Shown: positions 28,749 to 38,897, counted from the stretch's first letter. The stretch is 64,000 bases of DNA from Ligilactobacillus cholophilus (GCF_030389495.1 NZ_CP127832.1:1488001-1552000); one strand, 5' to 3'. Numbers and translations are program-made. The notes: generated from the letters alone by a model not told the origin.

Positions 28749-29883
28749 TAGGGACATAAGAGATTTTGCCAAAATGTGTTTAGGATATTTTTATAAAGTT
28801 AAATACTTTTGGATGCAACGGTTTGGACATGAAATTGATTTATCAGTAGCTGAAGCAACTAAAATTGTCAGTAATTTAGATATAGAACAAAATAGTTCAA
28901 TCAAAGCTAATAATAAAATCAATAAGGTTTTTGATTTAATGATTGTTATTCCTGCATATAATTGTGAAAACTCAATTGAAAAATGTATTGATTCTGTTAT
29001 TGATCAAAAAACAACCTATAAGATTGAAACAGTTATTGTAAATGATGGATCAACTGATAATACAGCCAAAATTTTAGAAAAATACCAAAATAAAGATAAT
29101 ATAAGAATTATTACGCAATCAAATCAAGGCTTTTCTGGAGCTAGAAACACAGCACTTCAAAATATTACTGGAAAGTATATATTTTTCCTAGATTCAGATG
29201 ACTATATTCCATCCAATACTGCGATGCAAGACCTATTAGATTTGGGAATCGAAAATGATGCAGATATTGTAGAAGGTGCAGCTTTCTCATTCTATTATGA
29301 TAATGGCAAGATAAAGAAAAATCGTGATATGGTTCATGCATATGAAGGCAAAGTCCATACATCAACAGATATGATGGGATATCCTTGGGGAAAAATTTAT
29401 AAAGCAGAATTATTTAAAGATATTAAATTCCCTGATTCTTTGTGGTTTGAAGATACAATTATAAGTTTATTACTCTATCCAGAAACAACTAAAAAATTTA
29501 TTAGTAATAAGTTAGTTTATGCGTATCAAGTTAATTTTGAAGGTATTTCACATACGTTTAAAGGTAAGGAAAAAACAATTGATACATATCTGGTTACTGA
29601 TTTAATTATTAAAGAGTTATCCAAAAGAAATTTAATCAACATAGAAACGGAACGATTATTTTTAAATCAGATGGCTATGAATTATTGCAGATTAAAAGGG
29701 TTATCAAGCAAGATAAATGATGCAGTAATAGTTTTAAGTATTAATTTATATCAAAAATATTTTCAAAGGGAATCAGAAAATAAGTTATTAACTAAAAAAC
29801 AGACAGACTTAAAGAATGCAATTAAGAAGAACGACATAAAAAGAATAAATGCATTATTAAATTGTTGGAATTATCTAAGATAA
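28741..29883 (+). CDS. GT2 glycosyltransferase with N-terminal extension
   Basis: A 380-residue protein. About 60 residues precede a standard GT2 domain (MIVIPAYNCENSIEKCIDSVI; VNDGSTDNT; GFSGARNTAL; FFLDSDDYIPS, the DXD), and a C-terminal region of about 150 residues (YPWGKIYKAELF; FEDTIISLLLYP) follows as in CpsI/EpsJ-like enzymes. The start overlaps the previous gene. The basic N-terminal segment (YFYKVKYFWMQRFG) may lie on the membrane. Sugar specificity unknown. Confidence 0.88.
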   Translation: MINRDIRDFAKMCLGYFYKVKYFWMQRFGHEIDLSVAEATKIVSNLDIEQNSSIKANNKINKVFDLMIVIPAYNCENSIEKCIDSVIDQKTTYKIETVIVNDGSTDNTAKILEKYQNKDNIRIITQSNQGFSGARNTALQNITGKYIFFLDSDDYIPSNTAMQDLLDLGIENDADIVEGAAFSFYYDNGKIKKNRDMVHAYEGKVHTSTDMMGYPWGKIYKAELFKDIKFPDSLWFEDTIISLLLYPETTKKFISNKLVYAYQVNFEGISHTFKGKEKTIDTYLVTDLIIKELSKRNLINIETERLFLNQMAMNYCRLKGLSSKINDAVIVLSINLYQKYFQRESENKLLTKKQTDLKNAIKKNDIKRINALLNCWNYLR

Positions 29884-29909
29884 AAAATAATTGAATGGAG
29901 AGATAAAAG

Positions 29910-31013
29910 ATGGCAATATATTTATGGCTGATTGCTTTTATATTGGGGGCATCACCTTTACAAAAACAATATAAAAAAATATATCTGACATTATGTTTGT
30001 TTTTTATTTGGATTCTAATTGCATTTAGATCGTATTTCATTGGAAATGATACACTAACATATGTCGGATCATTTTCTGCACTTGCTAATACTTCACTTTC
30101 AACATATGGAAATAATTTTTTTTCAATTTTATTTTCAAAGAATAGATTTGAATATGGATATGTTGTTTTAAATAAAATTATATATTTTTTTTCAAAAAAT
30201 CCACGTTGGCTTTTAATTGTTTCTGCTACGATTATTGTGATTCTTTTAGGATATATATTATATAAATACTGTGAAGATTCATCTTTAGCACTTATCATAT
30301 TTGTAACCATGGGATTTATGTCTGGTTCAATGTCACAAATTCGACAATATATCGCATGGGCAATTTGTATATTTTCAATTAAATATATAATAAAGAATAA
30401 TTTTGTTAAATACTTAATAACAATTATAATAGCAATGTTATTTCATATCTCTGCAGTTATTTTTTTTCCATTGTATTGGATTTCAAAATTGAAGTTTAAT
30501 TTTCTTAAATGTTTTTCATTTTCAATAATTGTTATGCCAATATTTATATATTTTACACAATTTTCAAATTTAGTGGGTTCAATAATTAGTTCCTATGATA
30601 ATTATGATGGACAAATTGCTAATAATGGGACCACAGGTTATTTATCTATTACAATTAATTTAATCACATTTATTTTATTATTATTATTAGCAGTATATTT
30701 ATATAAAAATCAAAATATACTAAATAATCAAATAATAAACCTATCTTTATGGATGCTGTTTTGTGGATGTCTTGTTATGATATTATCATACAAATTTAGT
30801 CAATTTACTCGGTTATCAACTTATTTTACTTGTGCAATTATGTTTTTATTTCCAAATGGATTAAATCAATTAAAAAGCACAGAATTAAAAAATATAGTGA
30901 AGATTTTATTAATTTCATTTATGATTTTATATTTTGTCATCATTAACACTTTAAAACCTTTATGGACTTGCATAGTCCCATATCATTTTATGACATCATG
31001 GTGGGGGTATTAG
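29910..31013 (+). CDS. wzy: EpsG-type polysaccharide polymerase (Wzy)
   Basis: A 367-residue protein with about ten membrane segments, of the EpsG family: LIAFRSYFIGNDTLTY near residues 35-50 (the conserved RS..GNDT.Y pattern), FEYGYVVLNKIIYFFSKNPRWLLI, and MSQIRQYIAWAICIFSIKYI are diagnostic. It polymerises repeat units outside the membrane. AGAG-type ribosome binding sites precede the ATG, and the next gene begins 2 bases after the stop. The polymerase at 19-20 kb is of a different type. Confidence 0.92.
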   Translation: MAIYLWLIAFILGASPLQKQYKKIYLTLCLFFIWILIAFRSYFIGNDTLTYVGSFSALANTSLSTYGNNFFSILFSKNRFEYGYVVLNKIIYFFSKNPRWLLIVSATIIVILLGYILYKYCEDSSLALIIFVTMGFMSGSMSQIRQYIAWAICIFSIKYIIKNNFVKYLITIIIAMLFHISAVIFFPLYWISKLKFNFLKCFSFSIIVMPIFIYFTQFSNLVGSIISSYDNYDGQIANNGTTGYLSITINLITFILLLLLAVYLYKNQNILNNQIINLSLWMLFCGCLVMILSYKFSQFTRLSTYFTCAIMFLFPNGLNQLKSTELKNIVKILLISFMILYFVIINTLKPLWTCIVPYHFMTSWWGY

Positions 31014-31014
31014 A

Positions 31015-31716
31015 ATGATTCCAAAGAAAATACACTATATATGGTTAGGTAATAAAGAAAAAAGTAAATTACATCAAAGAGTTTTAAACTCATGGCGAAA
31101 TAATGCTCCAGAATATGAAATAATTGAATGGAATGAATCTAACATTGGAGAAATACGTAATCAATTTTTAGATGATGCATTAAAACATCATGCTTATGCA
31201 TTTGCTTCTGATTATATTCGATTATATGTGCTTGAAAAATATGGTGGCATTTATATGGATTTAGATATGATATTAATTAAAAATCCTGATGAAGTTTTAA
31301 AAGATTATGATTTAGTTTTTAGTATTCAAGATGAAAATGTAATTTTTCAAACTTCATTTATTGCAGCTGAAGCACATCATAAATTTATTCAATCATGTTT
31401 AAATTATTATGATACATTAAAGTTTAATTCTGAGGGAATGCAACCAAATTCTGAGTTATTAACGCCACTATTATTGGAAAACTATTCATTTAGTAATAAA
31501 GATCAAACGCAAGTGATTAATAATACATGTGCATATAACTCAGAAATATTATTACAACCATCTTTTCATTCAGTAGCAATTCATATAGGAGAAACATCTT
31601 GGAAAACAGCAACTTTACATGATAAGCTGAGAATAATGTTACGTCAACATTTAACAAATCAGTTTGAAGCTGGAATATTTAAAGCTGTTCAGGATATTGC
31701 AAGGAAAATTTTATAA
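31015..31716 (+). CDS. GT32-type capsular polysaccharide glycosyltransferase
   Basis: A 233-residue transferase with a DXD sugar-binding domain: MIPKKIHYIWLGNKEKS start, YAFASDYIRLYVLEKYGGIYMDLDM (DLD at 82-84), and a C-terminal AIHIGETSWK. Enzymes of this group (OCH1-like) add mannosyl, glucosyl or galactosyl groups in capsule pathways. A GGGGGT site overlaps the end of wzy. Family assignment is secure; donor is not known. Confidence 0.92.
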   Translation: MIPKKIHYIWLGNKEKSKLHQRVLNSWRNNAPEYEIIEWNESNIGEIRNQFLDDALKHHAYAFASDYIRLYVLEKYGGIYMDLDMILIKNPDEVLKDYDLVFSIQDENVIFQTSFIAAEAHHKFIQSCLNYYDTLKFNSEGMQPNSELLTPLLLENYSFSNKDQTQVINNTCAYNSEILLQPSFHSVAIHIGETSWKTATLHDKLRIMLRQHLTNQFEAGIFKAVQDIARKIL

Positions 31717-31726
31717 GGAGAAATTA

Positions 31727-32764
31727 ATGAAAATAATATTAACTTATCCATTTTTAACCGGTAAAGGGGGAATGGAGACTGTAATAAAAAAGGTATTACA
31801 AAATACACCTGATTCAATTAAAATGAAATTATTTTTGCCTGGTGGAAGTGAAGATGAATCATGGCTAGACGGAATTAATAATGATAATGTTGAAATAATA
31901 TTACATAATCATAAAAATCCACTAGCAATGTTTCTCGATACTTTTAAATATATAAAAGCAGAAAAACCCAATAAAGTGATTACAATGAATAATTTACAAA
32001 TTTTACCAATCTTAATGGCAAAAAAATTTGTGAAAAATATGCAAGTAATATCATGGAATCATTTCTCCTTAAAATTTACAAAAGCAAATTTCTTATTAAA
32101 AAAATGTGATTCGTTTTTAGCAATTTCATCTGGAATATGTGATGAATTAAAAGAAATGAAGATTAATCCTGAAAAAATTCATTTAATTTATAATCCAATT
32201 GATAAGCCTACTAAATTAATTCCATTAGGGAATGAAAATACTAGACGTTTCATTTATGTTGGAAGAGTGCAATACAAAAAGCAAAAAAATTTAGCAGAAA
32301 TGTTTGAAATTTTAGGTCAATTAGAGTTTGATTTTCAACTTGATATTTATGGTGATGGTACGAAAGAAGAAGTAAATAAGTTAAAAAATTTAGCAAAAAT
32401 GTTGGGAATTAATTCTAAAATTAATTGGCATGGATGGCAAAAGAACGTGTGGAATTCAATAAAAAAAACAGATTTACTTCTTTTTACATCAAAATATGAA
32501 GGTTTTCCAATGGCAATTTTAGAAGCTATTGCTCATGGTATTCCAGTAATTTCGTCTAATTGTTCTAGTGGTCCTAAAGATATAGTTACTTCTTTAAATG
32601 GAAAATTGTATCAACTAGGAAATACAAGTGAAGCGGTTAAATTGTTAAATGATTTTTATAGTGGAAATTTGAAATTTGGCTCACAGGAAGAAATTGCAAA
32701 ATCTGTTGAAAAGTTTTATACAGAGAATTATATTAAAGATTATTTTAATATAATTCAAAAATAA
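31727..32764 (+). CDS. GT4 glycosyltransferase
   Basis: A 345-residue GT-B enzyme: MKIILTYPFLTGKGGMETVIKKV, RFIYVGRVQYKKQKNLAEMF, WHGWQKNVWNSIKK, EX7E in SKYEGFPMAILEAIAHGIPVIS. It is built like the GT4 at 18.1-19.2 kb (same GxGGxETV loop, GWQK phrase and length), so both may use the same donor, perhaps UDP-galactose; this is inference. ATG 31727 has AAGGAG 8 bases upstream; the longer frame from 31664 lies inside the GT32 gene. Confidence 0.92.
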   Translation: MKIILTYPFLTGKGGMETVIKKVLQNTPDSIKMKLFLPGGSEDESWLDGINNDNVEIILHNHKNPLAMFLDTFKYIKAEKPNKVITMNNLQILPILMAKKFVKNMQVISWNHFSLKFTKANFLLKKCDSFLAISSGICDELKEMKINPEKIHLIYNPIDKPTKLIPLGNENTRRFIYVGRVQYKKQKNLAEMFEILGQLEFDFQLDIYGDGTKEEVNKLKNLAKMLGINSKINWHGWQKNVWNSIKKTDLLLFTSKYEGFPMAILEAIAHGIPVISSNCSSGPKDIVTSLNGKLYQLGNTSEAVKLLNDFYSGNLKFGSQEEIAKSVEKFYTENYIKDYFNIIQK

Positions 32765-32776
32765 TTGGAGGATATA

Positions 32777-34312
32777 ATGGGAAAAAGTAGACTAGACAAC
32801 TCCATGATAAATTCATTTATTGGAGTAGGTACACAAATTTTAAATATGTTATTAGGATTTGTGTTGCAAGCAGTATTCATAAGAACTCTTGGAGCTACAT
32901 ATCTAGGTTTAAGAGGATTATACTCAAATATATTACAGGTATTATCTTTTACAGAATTAGGCATTGGAACGGCTGTAACTTTTTCTTTATATAAACCACT
33001 ATCAAGTGGAAATGAACAAAAAATTATTCAAATAATGAATTTCTTTCGAACAGCATATACTACGATTGGAATCATTATTGGAGTAATCGGAAGTTTATTT
33101 ATTCCATTAATTCCTTTATTAACACATAGCAATGTAAAAGGTGTGTATTTATATTACATTTTATTTTTAGCAAATACTGTTGTAAGTTATTTTTTAACAT
33201 ATAAACGTACGATATTAAATGCTGATCAATTGAATTATATTAATTTAAACAATGAATTACTCTTCAAAATATTACAAACAGTTATTCAAATTATTATATT
33301 GATTGTTTTCAAAAGTTTTTTGGGATTTTGTGTAATTCAAATTGTTTGTACAGTTGTTTCTAATATTGTAATTTCAAACAAAGTAAATAAATTATATCCT
33401 TATTTAAAAGGAAAAAATTTATTTAAACACAAATTACCTTCTAATGATTTGAAAGAGATACTTCATAATACTTTAGGAACATTAGGCTCAAAACTTGGAG
33501 ATATTGCAGTAAATGGAACAAACAGTGTATTAATAACATATTTCTGTAGTCTTTATCTTTCAGGTGTATTTTCAAACTATAACGTAATAATAAATAGCTT
33601 AGTAATTGTAATTGGGCAGGCATTTTATTCGATTACATCTAGTGTAGGTAATTTAATAGTAGAAATAGAAGATAAGAAATATCAATATGATATTTTCGAA
33701 AAAATTTTTTTCATTTCATTTTTATGTACATTTATTTGTTCAGTTGGTTATATTTCAGTTATTAATCCTTTTATTTCTCTATGGGTAGGAAGTAAATATC
33801 AACTAAGTTTTATAATTGCATTTATGTTGGGAATTAATCTTATATTGAATTCTTTTAGAAAAGCATTTTCAACATTTATTGCAGCATATGGTCTGTATGT
33901 AAAAGATGGGAAACGTGCTATTGTCGAAGCAATTGTAAATATTGTAAGCTCTTTAATTTACTTAATAGTTTTTAATATGGGGATAGCAGGTGTTGTTTTG
34001 GGAAATATAACAAGTAATATTTTAGTAAACTGGTATGAGCCATATATTATTTTTAAATATGGAATGCATCAAAATGAAAAATTATTAACTGTATTCACAA
34101 ATTTTGTAATTTATATGACTACATGTATAGCTTTTATGTTTGCTATGTATAAAATTGTATCGATTTTTAACATAAATATATTATTAGTAAATATTTTAGT
34201 TAAGGGACTAGTTGCGGTTACATTATCATTAATTGGATTTTATTTACTATTTAAAAATAATGAATACTTTAAATATACATTAGTAATATTAAAGAAATAC
34301 CTTGCTAAGTAG
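32777..34312 (+). CDS. wzx: Polysaccharide flippase (Wzx-type) of the second operon
   Basis: A 511-residue protein with about 14 membrane segments; MINSFIGVGTQILNMLLGFVLQAVFIRTLGATYLGLRGLYSN is the start typical of the lipopolysaccharide-biosynthesis flippase group in Streptococcus and Lactobacillus EPS operons. It carries undecaprenyl-linked repeat units outward. GGAGG lies 7 bases before ATG 32777. It is not close in sequence to the flippase at 12-13 kb. Confidence 0.92.
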   Translation: MGKSRLDNSMINSFIGVGTQILNMLLGFVLQAVFIRTLGATYLGLRGLYSNILQVLSFTELGIGTAVTFSLYKPLSSGNEQKIIQIMNFFRTAYTTIGIIIGVIGSLFIPLIPLLTHSNVKGVYLYYILFLANTVVSYFLTYKRTILNADQLNYINLNNELLFKILQTVIQIIILIVFKSFLGFCVIQIVCTVVSNIVISNKVNKLYPYLKGKNLFKHKLPSNDLKEILHNTLGTLGSKLGDIAVNGTNSVLITYFCSLYLSGVFSNYNVIINSLVIVIGQAFYSITSSVGNLIVEIEDKKYQYDIFEKIFFISFLCTFICSVGYISVINPFISLWVGSKYQLSFIIAFMLGINLILNSFRKAFSTFIAAYGLYVKDGKRAIVEAIVNIVSSLIYLIVFNMGIAGVVLGNITSNILVNWYEPYIIFKYGMHQNEKLLTVFTNFVIYMTTCIAFMFAMYKIVSIFNINILLVNILVKGLVAVTLSLIGFYLLFKNNEYFKYTLVILKKYLAK

Positions 34313-34337
34313 TTTTTATTAAGAAAGGAATTTTTTA

Positions 34338-35369
34338 ATGAAATCAGTTGCCATTATTATTCCATATTTTAGTAAAGAGATTCCCAGGGAATTTCCAGTA
34401 TTTTTAAAAAGTTGTAGCTATAATTCAACAATTACATGGATTCTATTTACAAACTGGCAAAAAAAATATATAAAACAATATAAAGTTCCAAAGAATGTGA
34501 AAATAAAAAAGATTAATTTGAAATTTATTGAAAACAAAGTTCAAAAAATATTAAAAAATAAAAATATTCGTATATGTTCTCCGTATAAATTATGTGATTA
34601 TAAACCTATGTATGGAGAATTATTCCAAGAGTACTTGAAAGAATTTGATTATTGGGGATATTCTGATATTGATGTAATTTATGGAGATTTGAGAAAATAT
34701 ATTAGTAAACCATTAAGTGAAAATTACGATAGAATTGGTACATTGGGTCATTTTACATTATTTCGTAATTGTATAAAAGTAAATCAAAGATACAGATTAC
34801 CTTATAAAATTAAAGGAAAAGAAGAATCTTTTGAAAATAATGTTGTAACTACACAAGAAATAATGTGTTTTGATGAACGTTGTGGAATAAATTTAATTTA
34901 TGATCAAAATAATTTTTCAACATATTCAAATCCTAATTTATTAGCTGAAATTCGTTGGACGCATTTGGATTTATTAATCACTGAAAAAAAATATGCATCT
35001 AAAGATTCAGTTTGGTTGTGGGAAAACGGAAAAACAATTTATTTTTATAAAAATAAGAATAAAATTTATTCAATAGAAAAAGGATACTTTCATTTTCAAA
35101 AAAGAAAACATTTCAACCAATTTATTAATTGTAGATCGCAGTATAATAAATTTATAATTGGGACAAATGGATATCAAATTATAAAAAGTAAACTTGATGT
35201 AAGCAATTTATTTAATTATAATAAATCACCATATCTTAAAAGATTAAGATATTTTTGCAGTATTATTTTTTTAACTCCTGCAATGACTAAGAAACATATT
35301 GGTAAACTTTATTTACCAATTAGATATTTAATTAATAGAACAATTAAGGAAAGAAAGTTTGATATTTAA
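34338..35369 (+). CDS. DUF6625-like glycosyltransferase
   Basis: A 343-residue protein beginning SVAIIIPYFSKEIPREFPVFLKSC, with the DXD-containing DYWGYSDIDVIYGDLRKYI near residue 100-120 and GTLGHFTLFRN after it. Proteins like this recur in EPS and capsule operons and are thought to be sugar transferases because of their GT-A-like first half and DID motif. The A/T-rich, Lys/Asn-rich C-terminal half has no recognised domain. The next gene's ATG follows immediately after the stop. Confidence 0.75.
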   Translation: MKSVAIIIPYFSKEIPREFPVFLKSCSYNSTITWILFTNWQKKYIKQYKVPKNVKIKKINLKFIENKVQKILKNKNIRICSPYKLCDYKPMYGELFQEYLKEFDYWGYSDIDVIYGDLRKYISKPLSENYDRIGTLGHFTLFRNCIKVNQRYRLPYKIKGKEESFENNVVTTQEIMCFDERCGINLIYDQNNFSTYSNPNLLAEIRWTHLDLLITEKKYASKDSVWLWENGKTIYFYKNKNKIYSIEKGYFHFQKRKHFNQFINCRSQYNKFIIGTNGYQIIKSKLDVSNLFNYNKSPYLKRLRYFCSIIFLTPAMTKKHIGKLYLPIRYLINRTIKERKFDI

Positions 35370-36446
35370 ATGAAAATAGGATTTTTAATTGCTAATTATA
35401 ATAATGGTGGAGGTACTGAAAGAGTAACATCTGTTTTAGCGAACGAATTGAGTAATCGTGGATATAAAATTAGTATTATTAGCTTTACAGATGGATTAAA
35501 TCCAACTTATCAAACAAATAAGAATATTTCTCTTTATTCTATTTATAATGAACAAAAACATGGAATTATGAAAAAATTTCATAATTTAAGAGCTTTACAT
35601 AAAATTGTAAAAATAAGTCAAATTGATATTTTAATTGTAGTAGATGTAAGATTATACATTTACGCACATTGGATAAAGTATATCAATCATTGCAAAATTA
35701 TCTCATGGGAACAATTTAATTATTATCGACCAACAGATAAATTAGGTAAAATATCACAATATTTAGCTGCTAGGTATTCAGATTACTTGGTAACGTTAAG
35801 CAAAAATGATTTAATTAATTATCAAAAGAATGTAAAAAAATTAGTACCTGCAACATACATATATAATCCTGTTACAATAAACGAAAATGGAATAACAGAT
35901 TTGGATAATAAGAAAATTATTGCAGTGGGAAGACTTGAAGAAGAGAAGGGCTTTGATCTATTAATTAAGAGTTGGAGCAAACTTGAAAATTTATTTCCTG
36001 ATTGGAAATTAGAAATTTTTGGCAAAGGAACTCGTAAAGATGAGTTGTTAAATTTGATATCAGAGTTAGATTTAAAAAATATAAAATTAAGAGGATATAG
36101 TAACAACATAGAAGATGAATATAAAAAAGCATCTTTTTTTGTTCTTTCATCAAGATATGAAGGCTTTGGCTTAGTTTTAACTGAAGCCCAGATGTATGGG
36201 CTTCCTTGTATTAGTTATGATATTACAGGTCCTAACGAAATAGTTGAAGACAATGTTAATGGATTTTTGGTAGATAGGTTTGATATAGATGAATTTGCAA
36301 AAAAAATGTCTGAACTAATGTGTGATCCTGAAAAATTAACTGTTTTTTCTCAAAATGCAAGAAAAAATATATATAGGTATGAGTTAAATTCAATAGTAAA
36401 AAAATGGGAAAAAGTATTTAAAGATATTTCCGAAATAAAAGAGTGA
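35370..36446 (+). CDS. GT4 glycosyltransferase
   Basis: A 358-residue GT-B enzyme of the GlcNAc/galactosyl-transferase kind: MKIGFLIANYNNGGGTERVTSVLANEL, IIAVGRLEEEKGFDLLI, EIFGKGTRKDEL, and EX7E in SRYEGFGLVLTEAQMYGLPCIS. It is the last gene of the operon; a terminator stem begins inside its final codons. There is no ribosome binding site gap from the preceding gene, so it is translated by coupling. Sugar specificity is unknown. Confidence 0.92.
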   Translation: MKIGFLIANYNNGGGTERVTSVLANELSNRGYKISIISFTDGLNPTYQTNKNISLYSIYNEQKHGIMKKFHNLRALHKIVKISQIDILIVVDVRLYIYAHWIKYINHCKIISWEQFNYYRPTDKLGKISQYLAARYSDYLVTLSKNDLINYQKNVKKLVPATYIYNPVTINENGITDLDNKKIIAVGRLEEEKGFDLLIKSWSKLENLFPDWKLEIFGKGTRKDELLNLISELDLKNIKLRGYSNNIEDEYKKASFFVLSSRYEGFGLVLTEAQMYGLPCISYDITGPNEIVEDNVNGFLVDRFDIDEFAKKMSELMCDPEKLTVFSQNARKNIYRYELNSIVKKWEKVFKDISEIKE

Positions 36447-36466
36447 TACTAATCACTCTTTTATTT
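36437..36466 (+). terminator. Terminator of the second polysaccharide operon
   Basis: Stem AAAAGAGTGAT/ATCACTCTTTT with a tiny loop overlaps the stop codon of the last transferase gene and runs into a T-rich stretch. Confidence 0.85.
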
Positions 36467-36545
36467 TATATCTATAATTTTTTCATTTTATGTGATAAGA
36501 TATGTTTCAAAAAGTAAAACTAATTAAAAGTAAGGTGGAGAATTT

Positions 36546-37940
36546 ATGAGTAGCAATAATAAACAACAAGACAAACCCCAAATTAGTCTTTTTGAAGCAA
36601 TTACAATCTTAGTCATTCTTTTTTGTGTACTAGGATATTTGATTATTGCACAACAAATTTCTCCTCAAGTTCCAATTTTAGTAGTGTTAACATTATTAAT
36701 GTTCTATGGTAAATTTAGAGGCTTTTCATGGGATGATGTCATGGAAGGAATTGAAGAGGGCATCAAACCTGGAATTACCCCATTAATGATTTTTCTCATG
36801 ATTGGTGCTTTGATTGCATGTTGGATTTACTCTGGAACCATTCCTACGATTATGTATTTTGGATTTAATTTGATTTCAGCCCAATTTTTCTTACCAACAA
36901 TTTTTATTGTTTGTTCGCTAGTAGCGATTATCTGTGGTAGTTCCTTTACAACAATTTCAACGATTGGAATTGCGTTTATGGGAATTGGAACAGTTTTGCA
37001 TATCAATCCTGCATTAACAGTTGGAGCAATCGTTTCTGGAGCATTCTTTGGGGCTAATGTATCCCCATTATCTGGAACAACTAATTTAGCTGCTGGAATT
37101 GGTGGAATTGATCTATATGATCATATTAAATCACTTTTATTTACTGATATGCCTGCATTTTTAATTGTATTATTTATGTACTTTGTATGTGGGTTAGGTA
37201 CTAAAAATGTTCAGTTAACCGCTGTAGCTAAAATGATGACACAAATTCAACAACACTTTTGGATTTCATTCTGGGCAATTTTACCAATCATTTTATTATT
37301 GGTATTAGCATGGATGAAAGTTCCAGCAGTACCTTCACTAATTGCAGGGTCTGCATTAGGTGTTTTAGTTGGTTTTATTCACAATCCACATACTTCCTTA
37401 GCCACAATTGCAGATTACATTATGAATGGTTATGTAACACATACACATAATAAAATGCTTGATACGTTATTTTCAAAAGGTGGCATTTCAAGTATGCTTT
37501 CATCTGCAGCATTGATTATTCTGGCATTAGCTCTTGGAGGCCTGCTCATTAAATTTGATATTATCGGAACAATTATCAATCATTTATCCGCAACCGTTAA
37601 TCGACCAGGAAGTTTGATTTGTTTAACTGCTTTAAGTTGTATTGGAGTTAATTTTTTAGTAGGAGAGCAATATCTCTCAATTATCTTACCTGGGCAAGCA
37701 TTTGAAACTTCATACTTAAAGCAAAATCTTCCACATCAATATTTAACACGAACATTGAATGATGCTGGAGCAGCTGTTAATGCGATTGTTCCATGGGGCG
37801 TTAGTGGAACCTTTATTGCCGGAGCATTACAAATTGATGCAATGAAATATATTCCATATGCATTCTTCCCATTGCTAGTTCCAGTAATTACAATTATTAT
37901 CGGTTTCTTTATGAAGAAAAGACAATTAGAGACAGTATAA
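36546..37940 (+). CDS. nhaC: NhaC-family Na+/H+ antiporter
   Basis: A 464-residue, about 12-segment transporter. GAFFGANVSPLSGTTNLAAGIGG and FNDAGAAVNAIVPWGVSGTF-like sequence (here LNDAGAAVNAIVPWG) are NhaC-family hallmarks, together with IEEGIKPGITPLMIFLMIGALI. It exchanges external protons for internal sodium and helps pH and salt homeostasis. AAGGTGGAG precedes the ATG. It is a single gene, ended by a terminator shared with comK, and may complement the acid-resistance genes of the region. Confidence 0.92.
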   Translation: MSSNNKQQDKPQISLFEAITILVILFCVLGYLIIAQQISPQVPILVVLTLLMFYGKFRGFSWDDVMEGIEEGIKPGITPLMIFLMIGALIACWIYSGTIPTIMYFGFNLISAQFFLPTIFIVCSLVAIICGSSFTTISTIGIAFMGIGTVLHINPALTVGAIVSGAFFGANVSPLSGTTNLAAGIGGIDLYDHIKSLLFTDMPAFLIVLFMYFVCGLGTKNVQLTAVAKMMTQIQQHFWISFWAILPIILLLVLAWMKVPAVPSLIAGSALGVLVGFIHNPHTSLATIADYIMNGYVTHTHNKMLDTLFSKGGISSMLSSAALIILALALGGLLIKFDIIGTIINHLSATVNRPGSLICLTALSCIGVNFLVGEQYLSIILPGQAFETSYLKQNLPHQYLTRTLNDAGAAVNAIVPWGVSGTFIAGALQIDAMKYIPYAFFPLLVPVITIIIGFFMKKRQLETV

Positions 37941-37942
37941 AA

Positions 37943-37990
37943 AATAAGCTTTCAATTACATTATTAGTAATTTGAAAGCTTATTTTTTTA
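37943..37990. terminator. Bidirectional terminator
   Basis: A 13-bp stem AATAAGCTTTCAA/TTGAAAGCTTATT lies between the convergent nhaC and comK-like genes with A and T runs on both sides. Confidence 0.88.
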
Positions 37991-37991
37991 T

Positions 37992-38693
37992 CTACATATG
38001 TCCTTTGCTGTTATTACGTTTGAAAATCTTACCTAAAAATTTAATTTCCCGGGAAATTTCAATTTGAGAATATCCTTGATTGAGAAAAGTAAAATGTAAA
38101 ATTGTGTGGATAAAACTCTTAATCCATGAACGTGCGTCTTCTTTAAGGTGCTTACATTTATGTGAAGGAATTTCGAGTGTAAGATATTTAGTTTGTAAAT
38201 CTTTTATCAATTTATTTAAAGTATGATAAGTTGACCATGCTTTTTGGGCATTTCTTATCAGAACATAAGGATTAGTATTAAATTTTAACTTTAGCTCATT
38301 ATGTGTAACAGCTAATGCAGTTGAATCATCCAACATATGGATTTCTTTAATTTGGTTAAGAAATAAAATTGGTGAATTTGAATGATGCGAATTCCCTTGC
38401 ATGAAACAAATCAGTGTATTTTTACCAATTACAGGCATTTGAACTGTTGAATTTTCATATAACATCCATTTGATTGAATGAATAAGTACAGGTGGCAGTG
38501 TATGGTTACTGAAGTAATCATGTAGAAATTTATTCATTTTCAAGTCAGATATGTAATGCTGACCGTTATCCATAACAATTAAAGTATTTTTGTTAGGATC
38601 ATTAGATTGACAAGGTTCAACATAAACCACCTTTTTGAAATCGATTAGTGAATGATGGACCAAAATTGCATCTTTTTGCTCATCTATAAGCAT
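37992..38693 (-). CDS. comK: ComK-like competence transcription factor
   Basis: A 233-residue protein that can be aligned by eye with Bacillus ComK (192 residues): KWMLYENSTVQMPVIGKNTLICFMQ corresponds to the ComK stretch before IFLFPT, followed by SPILFLNQIKEIH (ComK GWISHVHVKEF), and the LKLKFNTNPYVLIRNAQKAWSTY segment (ComK MELPISYNSFENQVYRTAWL). The C-terminal 40 residues are extra. ComK activates late competence genes at AT boxes. I chose ATG 38693, with AAGGAG 8 bases upstream. It is divergent from the interrupted sigma factor gene. The assignment is by remembered family pattern and should be checked by profile search. Confidence 0.72.
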   Translation of the reverse strand: MLIDEQKDAILVHHSLIDFKKVVYVEPCQSNDPNKNTLIVMDNGQHYISDLKMNKFLHDYFSNHTLPPVLIHSIKWMLYENSTVQMPVIGKNTLICFMQGNSHHSNSPILFLNQIKEIHMLDDSTALAVTHNELKLKFNTNPYVLIRNAQKAWSTYHTLNKLIKDLQTKYLTLEIPSHKCKHLKEDARSWIKSFIHTILHFTFLNQGYSQIEISREIKFLGKIFKRNNSKGHM

Positions 38694-38897
38694 AAAAAAC
38701 ACTCCTTTATAAAAAATATTTAGTATTTTCCATCACTTGACCTATAAAGGAAAGTGATAGTATCAAGGGATTGAACATAGGAATTACCCCTCTATATATA
38801 AATACGCAATTTTTGCCCATTTTATAAATTAAATTTATTTTTTATGCTTTAAATATCATCTTGGCCAAGTTGAAATGATTTCAGAAAGATGATTTGA

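Noticed and set aside
29822-30310. 162-codon minus-strand frame opposite the wzy gene
   Set aside because: The plus-strand EpsG-type motifs are clear; the opposite frame is a chance product of A/T-rich sequence.
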